Shown here: positions 44,340-57,023 of the stretch, piece after piece | Layout: each line of letters opens with the position of its first letter | How positions within the stretch are numbered: the first letter of the stretch is position 1 | Source of the DNA: Dryococelus australis | Lineage: Eukaryota > Arthropoda > Insecta > Phasmatodea > Phasmatidae | DNA: 64,000 bases | NCBI GenBank assembly: GCA_029891345.1 | Contig: CM057009.1 | Location: 297,228,466-297,292,465, forward strand | Direction: 5' to 3' | The notes under the pieces: model-generated | Told to the model about the DNA's origin: nothing | The model's input: the letters and a program-made list of their open reading frames with translations, nothing else | The model's database searches: none | Translations under genes and position numbers: made by a program

Positions 44340-45300
44340 ACCGCCATTTTGGAATTTCCATTTTCCCCTCAAACTTTCCCGTTTATTCACAAAAATACTA
44401 TCATCCATTTAAATTCCCCAATTTTCCTTAAAATTGAACATTTTCCCTAAACATTTTCACACTTTCCCTCAAAAAGTATGGACGACCCCCTCCCCCCATA
44501 TGCAAAACTATCAATCAGAAGGATTTGGGGGATCGTTTTTAACCGCAGGACTCCACCGCCCTCATCCCCCCCCCCCCAGCGCCATTTCACCTCATTCCCT
44601 CCCCCACTAAGCAATCATAAAAAAATAAAAACAAATCACAAATAATAGAAGAAATTCTAAAATGCAGGGCAGATATGATATTGACCTCACACCCTCCCCT
44701 CCGTCATAAAATACACCCCCTTCCCCTCACCCACCCACCACAAAATTATAAAAAATATTTTAAAAAGATTTCTAAAAACTGAGGAAGAAATTTCATTGAT
44801 AACTTTGTCCACCATGTTGGATGCCAGTGACCTTGACATTAAATCCAGTGACCTTATAGACAAAAATAAAAAAAAGAATTCTATAAAATCGATAAAAATG
44901 GTAAAATATCGAATAAATTCATAAAAATAAAAATTGTAATAATTGAAGAACATAAACCATTATTACACCCTTCCTCCGCTCAACACCAACACCTTAACCA
45001 TCACCCCTAACCCTCACTCTCACCGACCACACCACTATCATAAAAATCAAGAAAAATCACAAAAATTGAAAAATAATTCTTAAAAATCGAAGAAAAATTT
45101 ACATTGATGACTCCAGCCACCACGCAGGTAGTTGTCGACTTTGATATTGACCCCAATGAACTTAAATTTGAAAATAAAGAAATATTAAAAAACCTGAAAA
45201 AAATCGTAAAAACATAGACGAAAAAATTACATACCTTATTAGAAAAAAAATTGGATATGTGTGATCCTGAGAGTTCGATTAACATAAAGTTATCAGAGCA
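44340..45300. repeat. Degenerate repeats of C-rich and AAAAAT-rich blocks
   Basis: Three or more loose copies alternate a CACCCCTNCCC-type block with an A-rich block such as ATCATAAAAATxAAxAAAAATC (44614, 44740, 45033). In two of them the blocks are followed by TTGATAACTTTGTCCACCATG / TTGATGACTCCAGCCACCACG-like sequence. The pattern looks like an old tandem array of roughly 150-300 bp. The minus-strand F-rich frames are by-products. Confidence 0.5.
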
Positions 45301-45594
45301 CATTCACTCCTTTGTACGACGTTTATCAGGTGACCAACCCTCGCCAATTTTTATTGTCAGTTAGATGGCGTGCCTCTAACCATACAAGCCAACAATTTCA
45401 GCTTAAAATACGAATCGGCCATTCCGTCAACAACACCCCAAACCATACGAGCCTCCCATATCACAAGACATTACAGCCGTCCAGTCTACCAACCATCAAG
45501 ATAAGGCAACCATAACAACTGACGTTTATAGCTGATTATAACAAAGCGCCATACCGACCAATCATACTAGCCATGATGGCTGCACCAAGATGAC

Positions 45595-46128
45595 TCGCAT
45601 ACTGACTCCTGACTGACTCTTGCAGACTGACTCCTGCAGACTTACTACTATAGACTGACTCCTGCAGACTAACTCCCAACAACTGACTCCTGCAGACTTA
45701 CTCTGTTGACTGACTCCTGCAGACTAACTCCTGCAGACTGACTCCTGCAGACTGATTCCTGCCAACTGATTCCTGCAGACTGACTCCGCAGACTGATTCT
45801 TGCAGACTGATCCTGCCGACTAACTCCTGCAGACTGACTCTGCGGACTGACTCCTGCGGACTGACTCCTGCCGACTGACTACTCCTGCAGACTGACTCCT
45901 GCGGACTGATTCCTGCAGACTGACATCACGCCGGCAGACTGATTCTTGCAGACTGATTCCTGCAGACTGAATCCTGCCGATGACTCCTGCCGACTGACTC
46001 CTGCCGACTGACTCCTGCCGACTTACTCCTGCAGACTGATTCCTGCAGATTGACTCCAGCAGACTTATTCTTGCAGACTGATTCCTGCCGGGTGACTCTT
46101 GCAGACTGACTCCTGCAGACTGCATTTT
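45595..46128. repeat. 14-bp TGACTCCTGCAGAC minisatellite
   Basis: About 35 copies of a 14-base unit with variants TGCAGAC, TGCCGAC and TGCGGAC. Many units carry CTGCAG. Minus-strand frames read as QESVCRSQSAGVS repeats and are not genes. Confidence 0.95.
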
Positions 46129-47554
46129 TAAGCACATACAAAATTTTGTGATGCATCGTAAAGGCCTTTAATAAAAATGCAAAATGAAAGGGGAAACTAA
46201 TTTTCAAATAATTTAACTCAGTAAATGAAGATTTGATTTGAAATATTTTGCCAAGAAATTTCACAATACCACATGTTTAAAATGTTTGGTGGTAGCTCAA
46301 AATATTGCTCGAAATAACCAAAACGCCTTCAAGAATTTGATTGAAAATTTGTTAAGTGCTTCACATTTAGTTTCATTTTAAATTGCTGAATACAATTGAA
46401 AAAAAACTTTAGTCTAATTACGGGCAATATAAGGGCGTGATTTCTCCGAAGAATATCCATCATGGCATTTGTACGACTAAATATACACTCCAGATGAAAT
46501 TGATTATTACTTTAGAAAAAGTTTTTAAAATTGTTTCCTCTTTGATTTGGTAGTTTCATCAAATTATTACAGATATAGTGTTAAAAATTCGGATATTAAG
46601 TCCTAAACAGATAAGGAAATAAACACAACTGAAGGGTTTTAGTACTGACCTATCCAGTTCGTAATCCATAATATCTAACGTATGATTAGCTTGTGTGCAC
46701 GAGATGCAACCAAAAAATAAAGTCAATAGACTAGATGAGCTGGACTGATGGTTTTACTGGTGGAAATTTTGTAGCGAATTTTAGTGCACCTATTAATACA
46801 AGTTTTTCTTATCTTCAATATATTTTCAGTCATGTTCTCCTTTGAAAAATCCTCAGGTGACCCAACCGTGATTTTCTTTTACCTAAAACTTACGTAGATT
46901 GAGACTGCTTACTTTCGTGGGTTACAAATATGATGGTTCCCAAATGTACAGTAATTGTACGCTTTCAAGTGTGGCACTGATGCCGAAAATTAAAGCACAC
47001 GCGTTTGTTACAATAACCCACCGAGAACGAGCTCCAAAACAGGCTTTCTCGTAGATTGTGGGACGGAAATATATATTTTAAAAAAATTGTTAACTGTTTT
47101 AAGTTTTCCAAGAATGTCGGTAGCTGGGAGTGGAAACCGTAATTTTTACCTTTATGCAATAATGTTAATATTTAGTTTTGTACATTACTAACGATATTTA
47201 AATATCATTTATAATTTGCAACACTTTTCTTTTTGTTCTCCGTGGATGTTTTTGGCAGCAAGTCTTCGTAATTTTGTATGTAGTCCTATAGGTGAAAGAA
47301 TAATACTGGGCGTGATGAATGAATAGTAACTTCAGCGTATTGCCGAATAATAACTGTAATGAGGAATCTAAATAGTCAGGTAATATAATTTCAAAGAAGT
47401 AGGTCTTCTATTACGCCGATCTATCATGTACATCCCAATTCTCTACGACATTTTGGGAATCTGAAATGACATTGATTTTGGATTAGGTTAGGTTATGTCA
47501 CCACGGGTTAAATCAGCTCAGTAAGTGTAGGAGTGCTTAAGTGAATTCAGTCAC
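46129..47554. other. Non-coding DNA
   Basis: Nothing recognised. Confidence 0.4.
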
Positions 47555-47559
47555 CATAT

Positions 47560-47790
47560 ACCATATACAGCAAGGCTTTGAGAGCCGATGAGGGTGATTG
47601 TGGTGAGTATGGAGCAGCGCAGGAATGAAAGGGTGGAGAAATAGGAGATCCCCGAGAAAACCCGCCGACCAGAGGTATTGTCCGGCACGATTCCCACATG
47701 TGAAAATTCGGGAGTGGCCAGTCGGGGATTAAACCCGGTTCGCCTTGGTGGGAGGCGAGCAGGCTAACCGCTCGGCAACCGCGGCTCAAG
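47560..47790 (-). mobile_element. tRNA-derived SINE, family A
   Basis: On the minus strand the head GCGGTTGCCGAGCGGTTAGC is a good box A region and AACCGGGTTTAATCCCC a box B. The body has GTGGGAATCGTGCCGGAC and GGGTTTTCTCGGGGATCTCC, ending in CACCCTCATCGGCTCTCAAA. It matches the copies at 60312, 63067 and 16150. Confidence 0.88.
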
Positions 47791-47982
47791 GGGCTTGTTG
47801 AAGGGCTCTAGAATAATAACCTTATCAAAATATGCGCGAAAGTAAGATCTGATGCCTGTAATAAACGTAACGAGAGGGCTACCGTCCAAAGGCGAAGCTA
47901 ACATTCCTGCAAGCGGTTTACAGCTGAGAATGTCGGCCCTTCCTGGTGTGGTCATCGCTCGCTGAAGTTTATAGCCCACATT

Positions 47983-49233
47983 TACACTCTACTTCTGAAT
48001 CAGTGAGAATTTCACTGCTTCAATCAGTCAACAGTACCTGACTGATTCAACAGTCACTTCAGTGAATTTAACTGACGAATCAGTGGAAAAATGTCACATT
48101 TCCTTCACTTATTGATTCAGTGACATTTTCTACTGATTTATCAGACAATTTTCTCACTGTCTGTCAGTGGTTTATTTAGACGGATCAGTTAAACAGCGTG
48201 CAAAAATGGCCGTCGAACAACGTTTACAAAATGCCGTAAAACAACGCGTATCACGTGAAACAGCAACGAATAAACTAATAAAACCAATAATGCTTTACAG
48301 AATGTGTTTCGTCTTTCAAAACACTGTTTTACGAGGTAATAGCAACGTTCAGCCTTTCATTCCGTTTTTATGTCTTTCATTTCGCTTTCATGTAAATATT
48401 ACAGCGTTCTGTTTGAAGGTTTAGACTGAATATAACGCAGTGAAGAGAGTGCACTCATATATACCATTCGCTTTAATAATCCCAATGGTACCGATTAAAA
48501 CAAAAACTATAAGTAAGGGCATTCAATTTAAATCCTCACGATTTCGATAAGAAATGAACACACATATGTCACTCATATTTTTCAACTTGGCTTGGTAGCA
48601 CGGATGGTTGCCGTACCCCCATAGCTCAGGGGTAGGGTCACCGACTTGTAGTCGAGGGGTCGCGGGTTCGCGCCCCGGCATCTCCGCGGCAGATCCTTAT
48701 CACCAGCTCGCCTGTCGTACTGGGAATTCGTCTGCAAGTCGGTCTAACTTGAGATCGTCAACACAACAACAACGGGGAAAAAAAAGATGGTAAGATAATG
48801 GCCGGCCACATCACGTCAACAGTGTTCTGAACAATTAGAAACGTCTTCATAATTATAACTTTTACAATATACACACCACAAATAACTGAGTCCTCTTTGG
48901 AAACATTCACTGCAAACTAAATGGATCTTGGGTTGGGGGGTCCCGGCCACCCCCGTACATTTTTTTACTTTTTTAATTTACGATGAATTGTGGAATATAA
49001 ATAGCAAACCTTCGTAAATAGGTTTATTTTACGTAATTATTTGGCTACATTCAATAAAAACAATATTTCATTCATACTTCAGTCGGTCGTCACTTATTCA
49101 ATCAGTGACACTCTTTCACAAAAACAATCAGTAGTTTTCCACTGATTCTAAGGGGAGCCATTTTCACTGATTCGAGTAGTTGAATTTCGCTGCGAATCAG
49201 TGGTTTTCATCACTGATTCGAATTTAGCGTGTA
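47983..49233. mobile_element. hAT-like MITE, 1.25 kb, with AATCAGT subterminal motifs
   Basis: Imperfect terminal inverted repeats TACACTCTACTTC/TACACGCTAAATTC are followed on each side by GAATCAGTG. In the outer 180 bases at each end the word AATCAGT or its complement occurs at least five times. Flanking octamers CCCACATT and CTGGCATT agree at five of eight positions, which would fit an eroded 8-bp hAT target duplication. The centre holds a tRNA-like SINE and no transposase. Confidence 0.6.
48610..48780 (+). mobile_element. tRNA-derived SINE (family B)
   Basis: The head CCCCCATAGCTCAGGGGTAG (box A) and GGTCGCGGGTTCGCGCCCC (box B) are strong. The anticodon arm CGACTTGTAGTCG does not have a normal 7-base loop, and the sequence continues into a body ending in ACAACAACAACG. 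It is therefore a SINE rather than a working tRNA gene. Confidence 0.7.
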
Positions 49234-49300
49234 CTGGCATTGGCTGCGAATGCCAAGTGAGTAGCCAGTAACCATCACTGTAGGGACGCCGGTTCTGTTT

Positions 49301-50430
49301 GTCTGCGATGCCACTTACCTCCGCCATATTGCCTCACACCACGCCAGACCATAGGATCGAGATCACACGGAACCGTTTCCTGGCCACGCTCGTCAGGGTG
49401 ACGTTGCAAAAGTTACTCCGAGAGTAAAGTCACGCAGCGTAACACCTTAGGAAAGTAATAGTAATCGTGGTTTTGGAACGCACATGCGTAAATAGCATTC
49501 TGTGTTTCCAAAATTATGTACTGATTGTCTGCGATGCCACTTACCTCCGCCATATCGCCTCACACCACGCCAGACCATAGGATCGAGATCACACGGAACC
49601 GTTTCCTGGCCACGCTCGTCAGAGTGACGTTGCAAAAGTTACTCCGAGAGTAAAGTCACACAGCGTAACACTTTAGGAAAGTAATAGTAATCGTGGTTTT
49701 GGAACGCACATGCGTAAATAACATTCTGTGTTTCCAAAATTATGTACTGATTGTCTGCGATGCCACTTACCTCCGCCATATCGCCTCACACCACGCCAGA
49801 CCATAGGATCGAGATCACACGGAACCGTTTCCTGGCCACGCTCGTCAGGGCGACGTTGCAAAAGTTACTCCGCGAGTAAAGTCACGCAGCGCAACACCTT
49901 AGGAAAGTAATAGTAATCGTGGTTTTGGAACGCACATGCGTAAATAACATTCTGTGTTTCCAAAATTATGTACTGTTTGCCTGCGATGCCACTTACCTCC
50001 GCCATATCGCCTCACACCACGCCAGACCATAGGATCGAGATCACACGGAACCGTTTCCTGGCCACGCTCGTCAGAGTGACGTTGCAAAAGTTACTCCGAG
50101 AGTAAAGTCACGCAGCGTAACACCTTAGGAAAGTAATAGTAATCGTGGTTTTGGAACGCACATGCGTAAATAGCATTCTGTATTTCCAAAATTATGTACT
50201 GTTTGTCTGCGATGCCACTTACCTCCGCCATATTGCCTCACACCACGCCAGACCATAGGATCGAGATCACACGGAACCGTTTCCTGGCCACGCTCGTCAG
50301 GGTGACGTTGCAAAAGTTACTCCGAGAGTAAAGTCACGCAGCGTAACACCTTAGGAAAGTAACAGTAATCGTGGTTTTGGAACGCACATGCGTAAATAGC
50401 ATTATGTGTTTCCAAAATTATGTACTGATT
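49301..50430. repeat. 226-bp satellite, five tandem copies
   Basis: Exact 226-base period, with copies starting at 49301, 49527, 49753, 49979 and 50205, each with GTCTGCGATG or GCCTGCGATG. The copies differ at about 5-10 sites. Each contains on the minus strand a 62-codon open stretch and ATGGCGGAG followed by GTAAGT, which looks like a splice donor. The period is not divisible by three. Confidence 0.95.
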
Positions 50431-51769
50431 TTGCAACCAATGTTAATTCCAAAAGTGTTGTCACTTTCCGCAAATGCTCTTTCTTTTTCAAATTATCAGT
50501 TATATACATAAACCACTTTGCCTGCTATAAATTAATCGTAAACATTAAATCTAAAAATATAACATTTATAAGTTAACTTTCTAATGAAGAATAAATATTT
50601 TATCACTCGTCATTTGTAATTTTATCTTGTGTGTCTGTGAATAGAATGTCCACATTTCCTTTCTAATTGCCTAATTATACTAAACGTCCCACCATTTTCA
50701 GTTTACCCTTTGTTACTCTCTTAAGTAGTGCGTGTAAAAGGTTCTACTCTGGCGAGATGCTCAGAGTAACTACTATGAAGTTTCGGGACAGTACAATAAT
50801 ATTTCTTAGACCCCCATAGCTCTCAGGCTTTCCGGGTCGTACTATCTAACTAAAATAATATTGTAAAAACCAACAAAATCATTTACCTTCATTTCTAAAA
50901 TAAAATATTCTTTTAACAATAAAACTTATCTTCTTCATGCCAAGGGAACTTAATAAATAAATGCCTTATAATATAGTTAAAATATTAATATTTATACTCA
51001 TTAAAACTTATTAAATGATAAAATATTCCTAGTGTTTTAAGATAGTAAAAAATTTAATCTCATACCAGCACAACAAATTAAAATTACAATTTAAAATTCC
51101 TTTATTTATATTTATGTTTCTATTGTTGGTTGTGGAAATTTCCCCGGAAGGAACAGGTGACGATTAGTCTGATATTTCACAACATCAGTTACAGCGGGGT
51201 GCCACGGGCAGGCTGTCACCCCGACGCTGATCTCTCTCCCCCCCCCCCCCACCCTCCACGGATTATTATTTTAACACCGTTATTACAAATAATTGTTACA
51301 TTGGTCCATTTATTCAGAGCTCAACTTGAAACTCAACTCTCTTACTCCTTCGATATTAAAATATAAAATTCCAAAATTTAAAAACTTTAAAACATCTACG
51401 CATTAAAATTAAAAAATTTTAAAACTTTAAAAAGTAAGATATAAAATTCTAAATCTTAAAATCTTAAATGGACCGGAACACAATAGACACTATAAATTTC
51501 TTAGTGTTCAAGACTATTACGTACTCTATTACCCCTCACAAAATAGGACTTTCACCGTTCTGTGCCAGCCTTGCCAGCAAGCGAGGCGCTACCACTGGCC
51601 TCGCCTGTCAGAAGTTTTGGGACACTGACGAGAGCAAGTGAAACATTTACTCAACGTGTATCGCGACAGCCAGAGAAAAAAAGTTGACTCTCAGAGTAAC
51701 ATTTTAGAACGCCGCCCAGGTAGGTAGGTGCTAGCGTCTCGTCGACAGCGATGTCATTAGAGACGAAGC
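50431..51769. other. Non-coding DNA
   Basis: AT-rich with a C-rich run at 51,236-51,252. Nothing else recognised. Confidence 0.4.
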
Positions 51770-51965
51770 GAGCAGCTCAGATATGCAGGAGCGGGTAGGG
51801 ATCTGCCGTGGCCTATAGTAAGGAACCATGCCAGTATGCGCCTGGTGAAGTGTTTTCGGGGAAATCCACGGGAAGCCGAAATCAGGATGGCCGAACCCGG
51901 GTTCGAACCTAGGTCCTACCGAATGCGAGTGCAAAGTTGAACCTCTGCGCCATCTCGCTCGGTGT
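51770..51965 (-). mobile_element. tRNA-derived SINE (family C, widespread insect type)
   Basis: On the minus strand GAGCGAGATGGCGCAGAGG (box A), CTCGCATTCGG, CCTAGGTTCGAACCC (box B) and GGCCATCCTGATTTCGG then CCGTGGATTTCCCC match the layout of a SINE type common in insect genomes, in which a tRNA-like head is followed by a body of this kind. Confidence 0.85.
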
Positions 51966-52004
51966 ATGCTCCTCACGAAATTATGTCGAATTTTTATCTT
52001 AAAT

Positions 52005-52419
52005 GCTGTTCACGATAAAGTGAGCACTTTTGAAATCAACCTTAGGAAAAAACCATTGTCCATGCTTGCATACACTTCGACGGGCGCACTGAATGACATG
52101 CGGCCGGTAAAGTTGGTAACAATTGATGGAAAGTAGTTCCATATTTTAACATCGAATAAAAAATTTTTGGTAACCATCTGTGATAATTTACATTATTTAT
52201 TTCGCGCTCTGTTTTTTAAATGTAACTGTAAAATTAGCAGATAAATAAAATGTTTACTTTTCTAATAATTTCATAGTTTCACTTGAGCGACGCATGAATA
52301 AAGTGATAAGGCCCATGGCAATATTAATCTTACATAAGACGGAAGAATATACAACGTGCATACAAGTAGACCTTAAGCAGGTCTTTCAAAAGTGCTCATT
52401 TTATTGTGAACAGCCTATA
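52005..52419. mobile_element. MITE, GTGAGCAC family, copy 2
   Basis: Left GCTGTTCACGATAAAGTGAG and right CTCATTTTATTGTGAACAGC form clear inverted ends. The 415-bp interior is like 54325-54756. Confidence 0.9.
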
Positions 52420-54324
52420 GGTGCTTTAACGCTTTTATTATCACTATCATTCATTCATTATAATGACTTTAAATGCTATACGGCCTATCTATATTATTAG
52501 TGTTTTCATTTGAAATATAATATTTTAAGGCTGATTATTCATATATGTATAATTATTTATTTACAATAACTTCAAATTGATATCGTGATGTGTAACACAC
52601 GCATATTCCGATATGAACCTAAAAAAAACCGAGTGTTTACTATTTGTCACGTGTTCTGACTTCTGGTCCTTCGCAAACGAATAATAATTAGGGACTGTAA
52701 ATTTTCTCGAATTAACTTCAGGGCAAGCTATAATACAAACACAAGTACATTTCTATTATGTTGACAAATGGATCACAGTTTATTAGACACGCACAGGGGA
52801 ACTCTGGTCTGTTAACATACCTGCAAAGAAACAATCACCTGGTGTGACGTAAAACTGGCTACACACTGGGACAGCAGCCACTAGCCTCAACCACAGGAGC
52901 GTGGAGTCTAGCAGACAGGTATTTGAAAACGCAAATTTTTTTCTCTCCCTAATAATAATTTCTTCCATTGCCATCTCATGCCCACTCCAGGTTAAATGTA
53001 ATGGTAGCCGCATGTGCAGCTGTTAAAGAAAAGATTACGTTGTTTCACGGAAAAGTGCTGGTAAAAATCTATCCAGAGGAGTCCGTAAACTCTCCATAAA
53101 ATTACGGACGCACTGATTTTCAAAAACGGGCTCCCTGAAACCTCTCCATAAATTCCTCTGTAGTTTTCTCTACTTCCAGTTTAAAATAAAAAGAGATAAT
53201 GGAAAAGTCTAATGTTTGTTATGTGGGTGTTCTACTGTGTATAAAAGAAGTATTTACCAAAGTTCAAATATCTAATACTTGAGCTAGATTTGAATCAGTT
53301 AAAAAGTAGCATTCTACAACTCTAGCCACTCACCTGCAACTCTCACATGAAATTTAAGGTATTAATTTTTTATATCTACTGGTGTCACACGAGCAACATT
53401 TTCAGTTTCTATCAAAATTAGTTTATTTTAAGTGTTGCTAAATGTCACAGACGCATGGCGCTACTTTTTAATATTTGTAACAATATATATTTGTGCCGTG
53501 GATAACGTTAACTAACGCAGAAACGATAATTTTCTCGTTACAGTGGCAAAGGAAGCTTCGTGTAGAATCGGCATTGTTCGTCCCCGAAACCCGTAACAAT
53601 AGGATATACGGAGAATTTCGGTTTTTTGTATTTACGGAATTAACTCAGTTTTACGTCATTACGGATTGCGTTTCCCTATCTTTGCTGTATGTTTCCGTAG
53701 CAATTTCCGAACATATACGTAAGTTTTTTAACAGTGCAGAATATTCAAGGTCCGCCTACCTCAAGAAGTTCTGCGCAGAGAAGCGGGTGTCATTAAGAGC
53801 GACACTGCCAGATGCGCCCAGCTCTCAGCTGAGGTGCAGTGTTCTCGTCCTGTTACGCGTACATACGAGACTTCAAACTGGGATGATTTTCTATTGGCGG
53901 AAAGTCATCCGACAAAATATATGCCGGCAGGAGAAGTGACTTTTTTCTAAGGTCGATTTCAAAAATGCTCATTTTATCGTGAACAGCCTTGATCGTAATT
54001 TGACTCGTGTCCGGCTAGTATGTTTCAAGACACGGCAGTCTGAAAGAACAGTTTTTAACTGCACTGGAGGGCTTCAGAATCATATTTACGGCATGCGTGA
54101 TAACTTGGAATAAAATCACATTTCGTCCTCGTATGGGGTATGATGTCTTTTTGCAGGTAAACATACTGTGGGCATGTTGAATAGTTTCTACAGATTACCA
54201 GGATTTCAAACACTGCGTAACGAATTTCAACCGCCAGTCAGGCGGAATCCTTAAATGTCCACCCGCGCGAATCCAGCCGTCGAGTACGGTAGTAAGCTTC
54301 ATACGATCGGCCATTTCAAATAAA
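52420..54324. other. Non-coding DNA with a solo MITE end
   Basis: An isolated right end of the GTGAGCAC MITE family lies at 53,950-53,992. A 148-codon open frame at 53,493-53,939 has no recognisable domain. Confidence 0.45.
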
Positions 54325-54756
54325 GGCGGTTCACATTAAAGTGAGCACTTTAGAAACGAATCTCAGAAAAATGTCGCTGCGCCTGCATGCATATATTTTA
54401 ATGGGTGCACTGAGTAACATTCGCCCAGTAAAGTTGGTAACGATGGATGGAAAGTAGTTACATATCTCAGCTTCGAATAAAAAGTGCCATGTAACCATTT
54501 GTGATAACTTAAAATTATTTCTTTCGCTTTCTATTTTTTTTTTTTTTTTTAGTGCACAGAAGTTTAAAAATTAGCAGATTTGTAAAGTATTTCCTTTTAT
54601 AATAATTTCACAGTTTCACTTGACCGATGCACGAATGAAGTGATGAGGACCAATGCAACGTTCATTTTACATAAGGCGGAGGAATACACAACGTGCATAC
54701 AAGTAGATCATAAGCAGGGCTTTCAAAAGTGCTCACTTTACCGTGAACAGCCTATA
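54325..54756. mobile_element. MITE, GTGAGCAC family, copy 3
   Basis: GGCGGTTCACATTAAAGTGA at the left and TCACTTTACCGTGAACAGCC at the right. The internal T-run at 54,535 varies relative to the copy at 52005. Confidence 0.9.
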
Positions 54757-55392
54757 AGAAAATGTTTTCTCGCAAAGACACAAGGCCGGTAACCGGCACC
54801 AGGAACATTCCGCGCGTTTACTCACCCGTAGGCTCGACCCCATACACTTGTTTGCAGCCTCGAGTCCCACCTGTGGTTTTTCAATGTTACTTCCAACTTT
54901 TCTGAAGCCCTGTTGAAGTTCTATTTTCAGGAATTTCTTCCACCTCATGCAAACAACGCCTAACCATGTTAAGTTTTACTCTACTCAGGTTTGGAAGATC
55001 AATGCTTTTAGTCTGGCGACTAAAAATTTTTCACGGTGAGATAGCACTGATTTCACATGTGTACCGGATTTTTACGTTTTCTATGTTAATGAATAGGATA
55101 ACTGCAATTTTAATAAAATCAATGTATAGCTCATTGCTACAACTTAAGCCGTAATTACCTTGTAGTATAATACATGTTGTGTAAAATCATTAATGAAATA
55201 CAATAAGTAGAATTTGTTGTAGAGTACGGAACTTATTAAAACCTCCAGAACAATATTTTAAAAAAGTTTAAATTATCATTTTAAATATTAATTTTTGCCA
55301 CTTAAAATAAGCACTGTTTTCTGTACAGACATGTTATATGAGAAAGAGTGTTTTTCCCATTAAAAAAAAACTAGTAAATGTTTTTATATAGC

Positions 55393-55688
55393 TAGGTAAA
55401 TAATATTATTTGTGATTCAATACTGCATTCACCATCGGTTTAGTGTTAAAAATTTCAATTAAATTAACAAAATTAGTTTTAATGTATAATACTGCAAAGT
55501 ACGTTTTAAACATAGGCGTGTTTTTAACTACAGAGTATCTGGGTAAATAATTTTATTGCTGATTCAATACTGCATTCACCCTTGGCTTAATGTTAATACT
55601 ATTAATTAAATTAACGAAATTGGTTTTAATGTATAATACTGCAAAGTACGTTTTGGACATAGGCGTGTTTTGAACTACAGAGTATTTC
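55393..55688. repeat. 148-bp tandem duplication
   Basis: Two adjacent copies, with GATTCAATACTGCATTCACC at 55413 and 55561. Shared stretches such as AATACTGCAAAGTACGTTTT and CATAGGCGTGTTTT continue across the unit. Identity is high but not perfect. Confidence 0.9.
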
Positions 55689-56221
55689 ACATTGTCTCGA
55701 ACTTCTGATTTCGCGTGACAGCTTGACACGTTGTGACGAGCGAACACAGAAGCCTGTGAAATCCCCGAACGCATTCTTTACCTTGGGAGGAAACTTATAT
55801 TTAAGATTAGTTTATTTCATAACAGAATGAAAATACTCTTATTCTTATTTATATTTTGTAAAGAATATAAGTTTTATTACTATACACGGAAATGTATTTC
55901 GGCTAGGTTCACTCAGTTCGTGGTAACATCTTATGGACTTCTGGGAAAAGGTGTATATGTTTTCAATATAATATTACCTGAAATATTTATATTATTCTTT
56001 CACACGAACCTCAATTAACACATTGCGAACGACACACAACGTCAGTGGCCAGACCTTGTGATCTGAATGCTCCTGGCATTTGCTAGTTATTTTTTAATAA
56101 TCCTCTATGGCGTAATCCGAATAGACAAAATGTTTTATCCTCGATCAATTTATGAATCATTGGAGAATGAATTACTGTTACTTTCTCTATAAATAATTCC
56201 CAATAAATTCTACGATTATAG
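55689..56221. other. Non-coding DNA
   Basis: AT-rich, no recognised feature. Confidence 0.4.
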
Positions 56222-56326
56222 ACTACATCGCCGACCTCCCGTGCGGCTGTCGGTTGGTGCACCGCCGGTCTGTGGTGCGGGAGGTTCTGGGTTAGAATCC
56301 CAGGTATGGCATGGGTGTTAGTATAA
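56222..56326 (+). mobile_element. tRNA-like SINE head (family D), interrupted by MITE
   Basis: GGCTGTCGGTTGGTGCACCG (box A region) and GAGGTTCTGGGTTAGAATCC (box B), followed by GGCATGGGTGTTAGT, as in the sequence near 59,770-59,870. The sequence is cut by the MITE at 56327 and probably resumes at 57024. Confidence 0.65.
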
Positions 56327-57020
56327 TGCCGGAATCACATAGCCCCGACCAACACAGCACGACACGACCAAAAACGCAACCACAACACATTTCAATGTGA
56401 CTGCTTGAATTTACAGCACGACTGACACCACGCTCTCGGCATTTAACCTAACTATTTAGAAGGCGCTGATAGGCTATGGTAGTTTCTAAGGCGGTGGATA
56501 AGAGGGAAATTTTCGTTTACATGCTGTCTGTTATTTTAAACACGATTTAAGAGCAAAAATATTATCAGCTGTGTTCCTAATATTGTTTTAAGTTATAATA
56601 TAGGTGCTGCTTTCGATACGTCTTCAAACGAAAATCGTGTAGTACCTTATTCCTCCTGAACTTTCATAATTAGAAATTCGTCAGAAAAAGAATCGGTCGG
56701 TACGCTGGAACACACGATATTGGAGTTTGCAATGAATTCCTTTTATACTGAGGCACTCCACACCAAGAAGTAAATATTATTGTGCCGCTGCGTATATTTT
56801 CCATTGTAGGAAAAGATTGGAAAGATTGTCATACAATTTCATTTTGCAAGGTTGTACACTCTGCTCGTCGTGTCGCACGACACGACGAAGAATAGAAATA
56901 ATTTCTAATCTAAAATTGCTGCTCGCACGACAAAATCGGTCGGGCTTACGACGATCTACCTTGCATTTAATTGGCTGTTGGCCGTCGCGTCGTGCGAGTC
57001 GGGGCTATGTGATTCCGGCA
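56327..57020. mobile_element. PIF/Harbinger-type MITE with TAA target duplication
   Basis: Both ends read TGCCGGAATCACATAGCCCC inward (23 identical bases in all), followed by similar but diverged sequence with GCACGAC words. The flanks are TAA (56324-56326 and 57021-57023), the 3-bp duplication of this superfamily. The 694-bp interior has many CGACACGAC/GTCGTGTCG words and no transposase. Near-perfect ends suggest recent insertion. Confidence 0.9.
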
Positions 57021-57023
57021 TAA

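Noticed and set aside
45820..46264. Minus-strand QESVCRSQSAGVS repeat proteins
   Set aside because: Translation of the 14-bp minisatellite, with no coding context.
48610..48690. Functional tRNA gene
   Set aside because: Good box A and B, but the anticodon arm lacks a proper 7-base loop and the sequence runs into a SINE body.
53493..53939. 148-codon open frame
   Set aside because: No domain, no neighbours and no homology that I can recognise, and length alone is not convincing in 64 kb.
56817..57023. 68-codon frame in the Harbinger MITE as transposase
   Set aside because: It runs through the terminal inverted repeat and shows no DDE or Myb motif.
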